Source: Bacteroidota bacterium (GTDB lineage Bacteria; Bacteroidota; Bacteroidia; Flavobacteriales; Flavobacteriaceae). Taken from it: a DNA stretch of 64,000 bases. The stretch lies in the NCBI GenBank assembly GCA_024279425.1, contig JAJRRO010000016.1, forward strand, positions 62,001-126,000, written 5' to 3'. A program made the position numbers and the translations under genes. Positions within the stretch are counted from its first letter, which is position 1, and each line of letters begins with the position of its first letter. Of the stretch, positions 46,810 to 55,471 are shown piece after piece. Below the pieces are notes generated by a model. The model did no database searches. It was not told the DNA's origin and saw only the letters and a list, made by a program, of their open reading frames with translations.

Positions 46810-47982
46810 CTATAATGCGTTTAAATCACCAGAGACGGCTGCCCTAAATAAATTTTCCAGGTCAGAAGCATCCACGGGTTTTGCATTTGATGGTGTAGAT
46901 GGATCTTTAAATGCCATCTGCCCTATTTCCACAGCCTTCTCCTCATCAATGTCAATCTCCTTAAGGGTATGGGGAATATTCAATTCTTTTCTAAGTTCCA
47001 ACAGATAATCGATTATGGCATCCGTACCTTTGTTCTCTAGACCAAGGACAGTACTTAAGTACACCATACGATCCTCTATTGCCGTTTTATTTTGTTTTAG
47101 GGCATAAGGTAAAATAATAGCATTCAACAATCCATGCTGTTTGTTATAAATAGCTCCCAATTGATGGGCCACCGAATGCACGGAACCCAATCCTTTTTGA
47201 AAAGCTGTAGCTCCCATGGAAGCTGCCACCAACATTTGCCCTCTAGCTTCGATATCCGTTCCATCCTTAACCGCTTTGGGTAGGTATTGGGCAATCAATC
47301 GAATGGCCTCTATCGCAATACCTTCGGCCATGGGGTGATACCCCGGTGCACAATAAGCCTCTATGGCATGTACCATGGCATCCACTCCTGTCCAGGCCGT
47401 GATATGCGGTGGCAACCCAATCGTCAATTCTGGGTCAGAAATCACCAGTCCGGGTAACATCTTAGGATGGAAAATAATTTTTTTAGTATGTTTTTCTTCG
47501 TCCAGGATTACCGAGGCCCTCCCTACTTCCGATCCGGTTCCGGCGGTTGTCGCCACTGCAAGTATGGGTGCGATACCATCCACATTAGCATAGGTCCAAT
47601 TGTCGCCTACATCCTCAAAATCCCACAAGCTTCGTGTCTGACCAGACATAAAAGCAATTGTTTTGGCCGCATCGATCGCAGATCCTCCTCCAAAGGCTAT
47701 AACCCCATCATGTGTATTTTTAATATAATGGGTAACACCATTGGTGACATTGTCTCCAGTGGGGTTTCCTTGTACATCGCTATAAATGGTAAACTCTATC
47801 CCGTGCTGTTCCAAAACGGCCACGGCTTGGGCAACAATATCCAACTTCACCAATCCTTCATCCGTGACAAACAAGGGTTTCTTAATTCCCATGTGTTGGC
47901 AAGCCAATGCCAGATCCTTAATTCTACCTGCGCCAAACCAAATAGGGGTTGGGAAATTCCAATTTGTATTCGTCAATTTCAT
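46810..47982 (-). CDS. Iron-containing alcohol dehydrogenase
   Basis: Group III metal-dependent alcohol dehydrogenase of 390 residues. NAD-binding GGGSAIDAAKTIAF lies near 98-111, and the metal-binding segments are HAIEAYCAPGYHPMAEG and SVHSVAHQLGAIYNKQHG. It starts 52 bases after the aldehyde dehydrogenase gene and is coupled to the amidotransferase downstream. In the inferred pathway it would oxidise the alcohol of gamma-glutamylethanolamide to the aldehyde. Butanol- or lactaldehyde-type substrates are possible from sequence alone. Confidence 0.92.
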   Translation of the reverse strand: MKLTNTNWNFPTPIWFGAGRIKDLALACQHMGIKKPLFVTDEGLVKLDIVAQAVAVLEQHGIEFTIYSDVQGNPTGDNVTNGVTHYIKNTHDGVIAFGGGSAIDAAKTIAFMSGQTRSLWDFEDVGDNWTYANVDGIAPILAVATTAGTGSEVGRASVILDEEKHTKKIIFHPKMLPGLVISDPELTIGLPPHITAWTGVDAMVHAIEAYCAPGYHPMAEGIAIEAIRLIAQYLPKAVKDGTDIEARGQMLVAASMGATAFQKGLGSVHSVAHQLGAIYNKQHGLLNAIILPYALKQNKTAIEDRMVYLSTVLGLENKGTDAIIDYLLELRKELNIPHTLKEIDIDEEKAVEIGQMAFKDPSTPSNAKPVDASDLENLFRAAVSGDLNAL

Positions 47983-48034
47983 TACTATTTTTTAATTAAA
48001 ACTCAATCAATCTTCATAATATTCCTTTATCGCT

Positions 48035-49414
48035 CTATAACTTGCGAAAGTGGAATGATTTCACTCGTGTTACATGATCATAGCCCAATTTGGAAAGGGT
48101 TATTCCTCTGCCTGAATTTTTGACTCCGGTCCATGCCAAGGCAGGATCCAAATAATCACATCTGTTCATAAATACGGTGCCTGTTTCTATTCTATTCCCT
48201 AATCTTTGGGCTTTATCCATATCCGAGGTCCATACGGAAGCTGTAAGTCCATATTGAGAGTCGTTCATCAAACGTATAGCTTCCTCATCATCTTTCACTT
48301 TCATTATCCCGACCACAGGACCAAAACTTTCTTCGGTCATCACATTCATGCTATGATCAACATCCACTAAAACATGAGGGGATAAATAAGGTGTTCCGGT
48401 TTTGGAACCGGTAAATAAAGATTCATCTACCAAGGAACGGGCTCCATTTTGCAGTGCCCTACCAATTTGTGCCCTTACATAATTTGCTGCATCGGTCTTT
48501 ACCATAGGGCCCAGATTGACCCCATCTTCCAAAGGGTTTCCTAACGTATAGCCTTTGGTAATATCTACAAATCCGTCTACAAAAGAATTATACACCGACT
48601 CATGAACATAAATGCGCTCTATACCGCAACAAGACTGTCCACTATTAAAAAAAGCCCCATCAACAAGGTTTTCTATACTGTATTGTAAATTAACATCCGC
48701 CCTTACATAGGCAGGATCTTTTCCTCCCAACTCAAGTCCGCAGGGAATGAACTTGTGGTTCAATGCATTTTGAACCGCAACTCCGCCTTGGACCGACCCT
48801 GTAAAACAAACACCATCAATATTGGGGTCTCCAATAAATTCGGCAGTATTCTTATGGTTTAGATGTAAAATTTGAAAAACACCTTCAGGTATTCCTGCTT
48901 TTTTTGCCGCTTGGGCATACCGCTCTGCAACCAAAGGGGTTTGAAAAGAGTGTTTCAAAATCACAACATTACCCGCCATCAAAGCCGGAACAATGGCATT
49001 CACGGAGGTTAAAAACGGATAGTTCCATGGGCTCAAAACTCCTATGATTCCCAAAGGAACACGATCCACATATCTCTTTCCGGGGGATTGATCCTTTAAA
49101 ACATAAGGAGCCAAGGCTTCTTCAGCCATGCCAATCATATAGGCGGCACGGTCCTCAAAACCAGCAACCTCCCCCGGAGATTGACTTAAAGGTCTTCCCA
49201 TTTGCCAGGTAATTTCCTCTGCTATTTCCGCCTTACCATCTGTTATGGCCTTCACAAATGCCGTCATATAATTTGCCCTTTCAGAAATGGACAAATCAGC
49301 CCAGACTGGAAATGCTTTTTTAGCGGAGGCAATGGTATTTTTTATATCCTGGGGATTATGTTCTGCTGTGGAACAGTATACTGATCCATCAATTGGGGAA
49401 ATGGTATCTCTCAT
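48035..49414 (-). CDS. Aldehyde dehydrogenase
   Basis: NAD(P)-dependent aldehyde dehydrogenase of 459 residues. SPWNYPF includes the conserved Asn131; the general base Glu228 lies in ELGGKDPAYV, and the nucleophile Cys262 in NSGQSCCG. The C-terminus ends ...VKSFHFRKL. It begins three bases after the glutamine-synthetase-like gene, so the two are translationally coupled. In the inferred pathway it would convert gamma-glutamylaminoacetaldehyde to gamma-glutamylglycine. Relatives include succinate-semialdehyde dehydrogenases. Confidence 0.93.
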   Translation of the reverse strand: MRDTISPIDGSVYCSTAEHNPQDIKNTIASAKKAFPVWADLSISERANYMTAFVKAITDGKAEIAEEITWQMGRPLSQSPGEVAGFEDRAAYMIGMAEEALAPYVLKDQSPGKRYVDRVPLGIIGVLSPWNYPFLTSVNAIVPALMAGNVVILKHSFQTPLVAERYAQAAKKAGIPEGVFQILHLNHKNTAEFIGDPNIDGVCFTGSVQGGVAVQNALNHKFIPCGLELGGKDPAYVRADVNLQYSIENLVDGAFFNSGQSCCGIERIYVHESVYNSFVDGFVDITKGYTLGNPLEDGVNLGPMVKTDAANYVRAQIGRALQNGARSLVDESLFTGSKTGTPYLSPHVLVDVDHSMNVMTEESFGPVVGIMKVKDDEEAIRLMNDSQYGLTASVWTSDMDKAQRLGNRIETGTVFMNRCDYLDPALAWTGVKNSGRGITLSKLGYDHVTRVKSFHFRKL

Positions 49415-49417
49415 GTA

Positions 49418-50791
49418 TTATATGATTTCAAAATATCTGTTTAGCTGCCAATCAGTTATGGCCTTACGTTGCTGTTGGTCTTCCCACTCACGGGTATAGG
49501 CATAATGATCTACAAAGACATCTCCGAACAAATCACGGGCTGCCTTGGAATTTTTAAGTCGTTCCGCTGCTTGGGTTAATGTTCTTGGTAATTGAAGCTC
49601 TTCTGGAAAATCAATTTCATAGGCGTTTCCCTTCGCAGCTTCCAAAGGTTCTATTTTATTTTCAATGCCCCAAAGTCCTGAGCCAATGGCAGCTGCTAAT
49701 GCCAAATGTGGATTGATATCTGCTGCAGAGACCCGATATTCAACACGCTGGGATTTAGAACTTCCCGGAATGGCCCTCAAGGCACAGGTTCTATTGTCTA
49801 TTCCCCAGGAAGCAGCGGTAGGTGCCCAAAATCCAGGAATAAGTCGGGTATAACTATTACAAGAAGAAGCCACCATTGCCAACAATTCGGGCATTAACTT
49901 CTGCTGGCCTCCGATAAACCATCGCATCTCATCAGAAATACCGTGTTCCCTATCCTTATCATAAAATACCGATGAACCATCCTTCTTTTGCAAAGAAATA
50001 TGGATATGTCCTGATTGTCCGGGGTAATCGGGAGACCATTTGGCCATAAAACCGGCCATCATATCCCGCTGTTGTGCCCATACTTTCATAAATGTCTTGA
50101 ACAATACACCATTATCGGCAGCCCGTAAAGCCCCTGAATGCTCAATGGCCCCTTCAAGTACTCCCGGCCCAGTCTCGGTGTGTAAGCCTTCCAAGGGCAT
50201 TCCCATTTCCTCAGAAAGTTCCATGATTTCATGATATAGATGGGCATGTGTTGAATTCCTTAAAACCGAATATCCAAAGTTTCCCGGGGTTATGGGTTCC
50301 AAATTATGAAAGTTCTTGTCCCTAGCAGTTTTAGGTGATTCATTAAAAAGAAAAAACTCAAACTCGCAAGCAGCCGTGGCGGAATATCCTAGCCCATCCA
50401 ACCGCTCTAAAGTCTTTTTCAAAATAGACCGCGGACAGACTGCAGCAGCTTTACTTTCTGAGAAATCTGCAAGAAAAATGATGGATTGTTTATCCTCAGT
50501 CGGCAAAATTCGCATGGTCGAAGGATCAATATAAGCCGTTGCATCGGTGAACCCATCCCGCCATCCGGTAAATGAGTCCTTATCATACAGCACATCATCA
50601 GAGTCCCAGCCAAAAATAACATTGCAAAATCCGAACCCCTTATCTAAAGCGGATAAAAATTTACTGGCTTTTACATATTTGCCCCTGAGCACTCCATCAA
50701 TGTCAACAATAGCTAATTTTATATTTTTTATTTGATGGTCCTTAATATATTTCTTGACCGCCACTTCTGTCAATTTTTCCTCATTTTTCAT
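49418..50791 (-). CDS. Glutamine-synthetase-like gamma-glutamylamide ligase
   Basis: Glutamine-synthetase-family ligase (457 residues). The N-terminal beta-grasp has VDIDGVLRGKYV; the catalytic domain has CEFEFFLFNE, HTETGPGVLEGAIEHS, GQSGHIHISLQ and RVEYRVSAADINPHLALAAAIGSG, the metal- and glutamate-binding pattern of GlnA-like enzymes. The canonical Tyr adenylylation segment of housekeeping GlnA is not evident. Such paralogues glutamylate polyamines or ethanolamine. The adjoining ethanolamine-type permease favours ethanolamine. Confidence 0.88.
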   Translation of the reverse strand: MKNEEKLTEVAVKKYIKDHQIKNIKLAIVDIDGVLRGKYVKASKFLSALDKGFGFCNVIFGWDSDDVLYDKDSFTGWRDGFTDATAYIDPSTMRILPTEDKQSIIFLADFSESKAAAVCPRSILKKTLERLDGLGYSATAACEFEFFLFNESPKTARDKNFHNLEPITPGNFGYSVLRNSTHAHLYHEIMELSEEMGMPLEGLHTETGPGVLEGAIEHSGALRAADNGVLFKTFMKVWAQQRDMMAGFMAKWSPDYPGQSGHIHISLQKKDGSSVFYDKDREHGISDEMRWFIGGQQKLMPELLAMVASSCNSYTRLIPGFWAPTAASWGIDNRTCALRAIPGSSKSQRVEYRVSAADINPHLALAAAIGSGLWGIENKIEPLEAAKGNAYEIDFPEELQLPRTLTQAAERLKNSKAARDLFGDVFVDHYAYTREWEDQQQRKAITDWQLNRYFEII

Positions 50792-50904
50792 GTCCCTTTG
50801 AGCTTTATCAAATTAACCTTGATTCTATTCGTTCTTAGAAGAACATTCTTTTTAAATCTCCTTTTCAAAGATACCCCATAGACGGGTTTATTAAAAGAAT
50901 ACTC

Positions 50905-52389
50905 CTAGTCCTCCATATTGTCCTGATGTTCCACTGCAAATTCTTCTTCTGGGGAAAGAATTAAACGATGCCTTCCCTTAAGTCCAAAATACATCAAACC
51001 TATGACCAAATAGCCAATGGCTATAAAAACGGCCGTTCTATAGGACTGATCTTGAAGCTGAAAATAAATAATGGCACATGCTAGGAAAATGGTTATCCAA
51101 GCTCCTGTGCTTCCAAAAGGGCTGACATATGGTCTGTCCAAGCCCGGTTTGTTTTTTCGCAATAATATAAATGACCCGCTTTGTAATACATACGATAACA
51201 TAGCACTAAACACGGCTATGTTCAACAAAGCGCCACCTACAAAAACCTCACTTTCTTCGCCAGCCAAATATCTCGTTACCATCAATACGACAAATCCTAT
51301 GACAGAACCCAGTATTAAAGCGGTATAGGGAGTTTTTCTTTTTGTATGTGTCAACGACAAAAATACCGGGAAGTATCCTGCTCTTGACAATGAATAAATC
51401 TGTCTCCCAAATGCAAAAATTATGGTGTGAAAGGAAGCCATTAAACCAATAGAGGCGACCAAGGCCAATAGTTTGGCTATATTATCCCCAAATAACACCT
51501 TAAAACCGTCCAACAAGGGCTCACCAGATTGTGAAAGTGCAAAAGACCCCAATGGAATGGAAGCATTTAACCACAATATCAAAAAAGCTGAAATAATCAA
51601 GGTGATCATGCCATATGTTAATCCTTTGGGCATATCTCTTTTAGGGTCTACAGATTCTTCGGCCGCCAATGGTAATTGTTCAATGGCCAAAAACAACCAA
51701 ACCGCAAAAGGCATTGCCTTCAGGGCTCCAGATAGTCCAAAAGGAAATAACGATCCACCACCGCCTTCTAAATGTTCGGCCTCACCATTGGCCCCTGCTT
51801 TGATATCGAGGGCATATTTGGTAAAGTCAACACTTCCAATAGATGATATCCAATAAATTATCAAACAGGCCAATGCCAACAGCGTAAGTGTAACGGTAAA
51901 GCGAAAGGAAAGCTCCACGCCAACAATATTCAATAAGGTAAATAAGGTATAGAATCCAAGCCACCACAACGGTAACATCTCCTGGGAGGTGTCAAATATT
52001 CCAGCCATATAATGGCTCAAAAAGAAGACAATGACCGCTGGGGTCAGTATAAACTCTAGATTCTCAACCAATCCTGTGAAAAATCCGCCCCAAGGGCCCA
52101 TGGCCGATCGGGCAAATGAATAGGCCCCTCCAGTATGGGGTAATGCTGGAGACATTTCGGCAACACTCTGGGTAAGTCCTATATACATTATGGCTACTAT
52201 GACGGTGGCCAGAAACATGCCGCCCCATCCACCAGATGCTAAGCCTAAATTCCAACCAGAAAAATGACCGGATATTACCGCTCCTACTCCCAAGGCCCAT
52301 AACGACCAAACCCCAGCATGACGTTTTAGTTCCCGGGATTCAAAATAGGATTGATCCATTTTTTTATACTTCACACCGTCTGTTGCCAT
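50905..52389 (-). CDS. APC-family permease, ethanolamine-permease-like
   Basis: Inner-membrane amino acid/polyamine/organocation transporter of 494 residues, about 12 helices. The N-terminal WALGVGAVISGHFSGWNLGL, LPHTGGAYSFARSAMGPWGG and LVENLEFILTPAVIVFFLSHY closely follow the pattern of ethanolamine permeases in this superfamily. It is the first gene of the unit, 113 bases before the glutamine-synthetase-like gene, with a 17-bp palindrome just upstream. Other amines cannot be excluded. Confidence 0.87.
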   Translation of the reverse strand: MATDGVKYKKMDQSYFESRELKRHAGVWSLWALGVGAVISGHFSGWNLGLASGGWGGMFLATVIVAIMYIGLTQSVAEMSPALPHTGGAYSFARSAMGPWGGFFTGLVENLEFILTPAVIVFFLSHYMAGIFDTSQEMLPLWWLGFYTLFTLLNIVGVELSFRFTVTLTLLALACLIIYWISSIGSVDFTKYALDIKAGANGEAEHLEGGGGSLFPFGLSGALKAMPFAVWLFLAIEQLPLAAEESVDPKRDMPKGLTYGMITLIISAFLILWLNASIPLGSFALSQSGEPLLDGFKVLFGDNIAKLLALVASIGLMASFHTIIFAFGRQIYSLSRAGYFPVFLSLTHTKRKTPYTALILGSVIGFVVLMVTRYLAGEESEVFVGGALLNIAVFSAMLSYVLQSGSFILLRKNKPGLDRPYVSPFGSTGAWITIFLACAIIYFQLQDQSYRTAVFIAIGYLVIGLMYFGLKGRHRLILSPEEEFAVEHQDNMED

Positions 52390-52415
52390 ACATTTTTCTT
52401 TTTGGTTGGTTCTTG

Positions 52416-52432
52416 AATTTAGAGTCTAAATT
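52416..52432 (-). promoter_or_regulatory. 17-bp palindrome upstream of the permease
   Basis: AATTTAGA-G-TCTAAATT is perfectly symmetrical and centred 35 bases upstream of the permease ATG, where an operator would overlap the promoter or leader. No regulator gene for this unit is visible in the window. Confidence 0.4.
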
Positions 52433-52515
52433 TAGGATTTGTTGGACAAATAACAGTCCTATATAAAAAAACTTCCCGCTTTGAAAATTCTTTTATACAA
52501 ATGACCGTCTTACCA

Positions 52516-54105
52516 CTATTCTGTTGTGAAAATAGCACTATCTGACCAATCGCTCCAATTCAGGTTTTGATCGCGATAACGCACTCTCCAATAATAGGTT
52601 GTATTGGGCTTTAAACGATTTGTTTTTTCATCGGAAAGGTCATCGTCCTTTTGCCTGTTCTCCTTGTAGTACCAATTTTCATACTGCTTCCAACTATCAA
52701 AGATGGGTTTTGCAAAATCCTTGGAAGTAGCCACTTGCCAATGGGAGGCTGCATGGAAAGTACCTTTAAAAGTGCTACTGAACTCACCTGCCTTTAGTAG
52801 TGTCCCTGTTATTTCAACATTTTCATTATTGGGAGAAATCGTTTTTGGCGTTTCAGGTTTTCGCTCGTTTTTCCATACCGTAATATTGTCTCGTTGTTCA
52901 TTTGCCCTAAAATGTTCTTGGTTCCCTCTACTTATTCTTTTTACTGTAAATTTTGGATTCTCCTGACTACCATCTACTTCCAACATCACAAAACCATATT
53001 CGTCTTGGGTCACTGAAAATTCTTCATAGTCTCTTCCTTCGAATTCACCCCAATTATCAATGGCCCCACCTGCCGAGGCTACATTGATCCATAAATGTTT
53101 GTGATCCTTGGATTGTCCACGTGAATAACCATGTGTATGTCCAAAAAAGTGGATACTTGGTTTCCCACTTTCTGTAGTGAATTTTTCCAAGGCCTTTACC
53201 ACAACTCCAGAGAAATCTTCCTCTCCTGGTATCCATAATTCTGATTTATGGGGATGATGTAATTGGGCAAATACAAAATCGATTTGATCTTCCTTGGCTA
53301 TCTCTTCCAATAATTCTTCCAACCACTTTTTTTGCTCACTGGAATTTCTGTAATGGGCATTGGAATTCAAACCTATAATTCTTGTATTTCCATAATCCTT
53401 GTACCACCAATGTTCAGCATATGCTGGCGTTCCATTTTCGGGAAGGCTAAAGTATTTGAAATAGAAGGCCGAATTACGCTCGTGATTACCAGGTACCGGG
53501 TACAATGGGACTTGTGCAAACAGCTTTTCGGCCGGGTTGAAGAAATGGTCCTTCCACTGATGGTATTTAGCTCCATTTTCCACTAAATCTCCAGGTACCA
53601 ATACCATGGCAAGATTTTCGGGAAGGTTTCCTTCGAATTCTTTTTTGAAATATTCTAGAATGCCCTGGTTCACCACCTCCGAAAATTTATCGGGTTCATT
53701 ATGGTCGTACTGCATATCGCTCATTGCCACAAGTCTGAATGATTCATTATCCTTAGCAAATGGAGGTGTCTTAAATTGAAAGACATCTGATGTCGCCTTT
53801 CCAGTTTTAACCCGATAATAATATTCAGTAAATCGTTTTAGTCCTTCAATTTTCACCTCATGAATCCTCGATTCGCTAAAATTAATGTCGAAAGCTTTTC
53901 CTTTGGCCTTTTTTCCCAATTTTGGGGTAAGTCCCCATTCTACCACACTTTCTTCGCCCGAAGATGTTTCCCATAGTACTTTGATTGAATTCGGTGAAGC
54001 GTCCTGCAAATACGGTTGTACTAATAGGGTCACATCCTTTTTTTGGGCTGTTCCGAAAAAAGATATGGTCAATAGGAATAGCACTAAAGTTCGGTTGATT
54101 TTCAT
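52516..54105 (-). CDS. Secreted purple-acid-phosphatase-like metallophosphoesterase
   Basis: Exported metallophosphoesterase of 529 residues. Signal peptide to about 20 (FFGTAQ); an N-terminal fibronectin-III-like domain (about 24-112, with TEYYYRVKTG); the calcineurin-like catalytic domain with MSDMQYDH, PGDLVENG, PGNHERN, LHHPHKSE and FGHTHGYS; and a C-terminal fibronectin-like domain (about 430-529, NTTYYWRVRYRDQNLNWSDWS). It would hydrolyse phosphate mono- or diesters outside the inner membrane. It lies upstream of the permease unit on the same strand. Confidence 0.9.
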   Translation of the reverse strand: MKINRTLVLFLLTISFFGTAQKKDVTLLVQPYLQDASPNSIKVLWETSSGEESVVEWGLTPKLGKKAKGKAFDINFSESRIHEVKIEGLKRFTEYYYRVKTGKATSDVFQFKTPPFAKDNESFRLVAMSDMQYDHNEPDKFSEVVNQGILEYFKKEFEGNLPENLAMVLVPGDLVENGAKYHQWKDHFFNPAEKLFAQVPLYPVPGNHERNSAFYFKYFSLPENGTPAYAEHWWYKDYGNTRIIGLNSNAHYRNSSEQKKWLEELLEEIAKEDQIDFVFAQLHHPHKSELWIPGEEDFSGVVVKALEKFTTESGKPSIHFFGHTHGYSRGQSKDHKHLWINVASAGGAIDNWGEFEGRDYEEFSVTQDEYGFVMLEVDGSQENPKFTVKRISRGNQEHFRANEQRDNITVWKNERKPETPKTISPNNENVEITGTLLKAGEFSSTFKGTFHAASHWQVATSKDFAKPIFDSWKQYENWYYKENRQKDDDLSDEKTNRLKPNTTYYWRVRYRDQNLNWSDWSDSAIFTTE

Positions 54106-54134
54106 TCGTTATTCTGGTTTTGGTTTGTTTTTGT

Positions 54135-55448
54135 TTATAGAGATGTATAAGGTCCGAATTTAGCCAATACTTCCCTTTTTTCCGACTTATCGTTTAATAT
54201 GTATATTTCATAATTGTCCCCTGAATTGTATACACGGACTACAATATGCCCTTCTTGACTTTTATAGGTGTTTACCCGACCTCCTATTACATCTTTATTG
54301 GCCTGTAACATTACGGTAGAAAAAATATCACGTTTCATCGGGTAAAGGTCTGTAGAAGTAATCCTTCGCAACACTTCTTCTCCAGGATGATCAGAAGACC
54401 AATTTTGCTGAATCCATACCCTGGGTCTAATCGTTCTCACATAATACGCATTTTGAGAATCTCTATTGCCATGATGATTTAAAGTAGCCACGTCAACAGC
54501 CCCTACGACTGGTGCGATATTAGATTCCATTGAATTCAAATTGGTGCCCCCTACAGCATTGATTCCACTGATATCCCCTCCAGTGAAATAGTCAAATTCG
54601 CCATATGAAATTTTAATACACGTACTCAATGGGTTTTCTCCGGGATATTCGCCCTCAGCAAACAAATTGTAGTAATCTTCTCCTATACCGGTCCATATTT
54701 GACCGTTGACCGCAATATTCCTTACACTGAATTTAGGATATTTTTGAGGCTTTTTTTTCAATACGATCTGATTGTTGACACCTGCTTCCAAGGTCTGGTG
54801 TAACAGGTCATTTTTTTTCGCATGATAATCAATATATCTCCAATAGTGCTTCAAAGTGGGTATCATGCCATATTCATCATCATCGTTCAATTTTTTCTGA
54901 ACCTGGGAATCTTTTAAATCAACCGGGAAACTGCTTCCTCTGTCCAACATCATTTTGATGGGAAGATGACTCCCCACTTCCATTAGCCCTGTTAGGGCAT
55001 AGTTTCCTCCTTTGTGGATTTTTCGATGGGGGTCCAACTCTCCAAAATGATCATCATGATAATGCGTTATCATTGCATAATCCAATTGTATTGGATGGTT
55101 GATTGGAAAAAACTGTTGAATATAATCTACAATCCATTCTGGTGCTGTTTTGCTCCTATTTGGAGTCAGAGGGGCGTTCCTTGCTGAAAGGACCCTTGCA
55201 TGGGCCTCTGAAGTATCTCCGGCATCAACCAAAAGTGTCGTAGCATCCGGGAAAACAAAAAAAGCCACATCTCCCCTACCCGTATTTATATGGTGAATTT
55301 CCATGACACCCTCTTCCCAAGATGGAAATTTCAGTATTGTTTCTTGGGAAACAACTAGATTCACCAATAAAATATAAAAAACAATTATACTAGTTTTTAC
55401 ATAACCTTGGCTGTCATTGATGTTATTATGGTTTTCCCAATAGCTCAT
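54135..55448 (-). CDS. Secreted metallo-beta-lactamase-fold hydrolase (ComEC-like)
   Basis: Protein of 437 residues with an N-terminal signal segment (about 17-35, ending LVVSQ) and a metallo-beta-lactamase fold related to the ComEC C-terminal domain: EIHHINTGRGDVAFFVFPDATTLL, LLVDAGD, ITHYHDDHFGE (the metal-binding HxHxDH variant) and VDVATLNHHGNRDSQN. No transmembrane ComEC core is attached. Family members act as phosphodiesterases or nucleases; the substrate here is unknown. It sits between a phosphoesterase and two PLP enzymes. Confidence 0.82.
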   Translation of the reverse strand: MSYWENHNNINDSQGYVKTSIIVFYILLVNLVVSQETILKFPSWEEGVMEIHHINTGRGDVAFFVFPDATTLLVDAGDTSEAHARVLSARNAPLTPNRSKTAPEWIVDYIQQFFPINHPIQLDYAMITHYHDDHFGELDPHRKIHKGGNYALTGLMEVGSHLPIKMMLDRGSSFPVDLKDSQVQKKLNDDDEYGMIPTLKHYWRYIDYHAKKNDLLHQTLEAGVNNQIVLKKKPQKYPKFSVRNIAVNGQIWTGIGEDYYNLFAEGEYPGENPLSTCIKISYGEFDYFTGGDISGINAVGGTNLNSMESNIAPVVGAVDVATLNHHGNRDSQNAYYVRTIRPRVWIQQNWSSDHPGEEVLRRITSTDLYPMKRDIFSTVMLQANKDVIGGRVNTYKSQEGHIVVRVYNSGDNYEIYILNDKSEKREVLAKFGPYTSL

Positions 55449-55471
55449 ATTTTAAATCCTAGATTTCATTA

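Noticed and set aside
47467-48123. 218-codon plus-strand open frame
   Set aside because: It lies entirely opposite the alcohol and aldehyde dehydrogenase genes, whose motifs are intact, and has no family-like pattern.
46011-52389. Putrescine (Puu) pathway
   Set aside because: No amine oxidase (PuuB-type) is present and an alcohol dehydrogenase is, which fits an amino alcohol better than a diamine.
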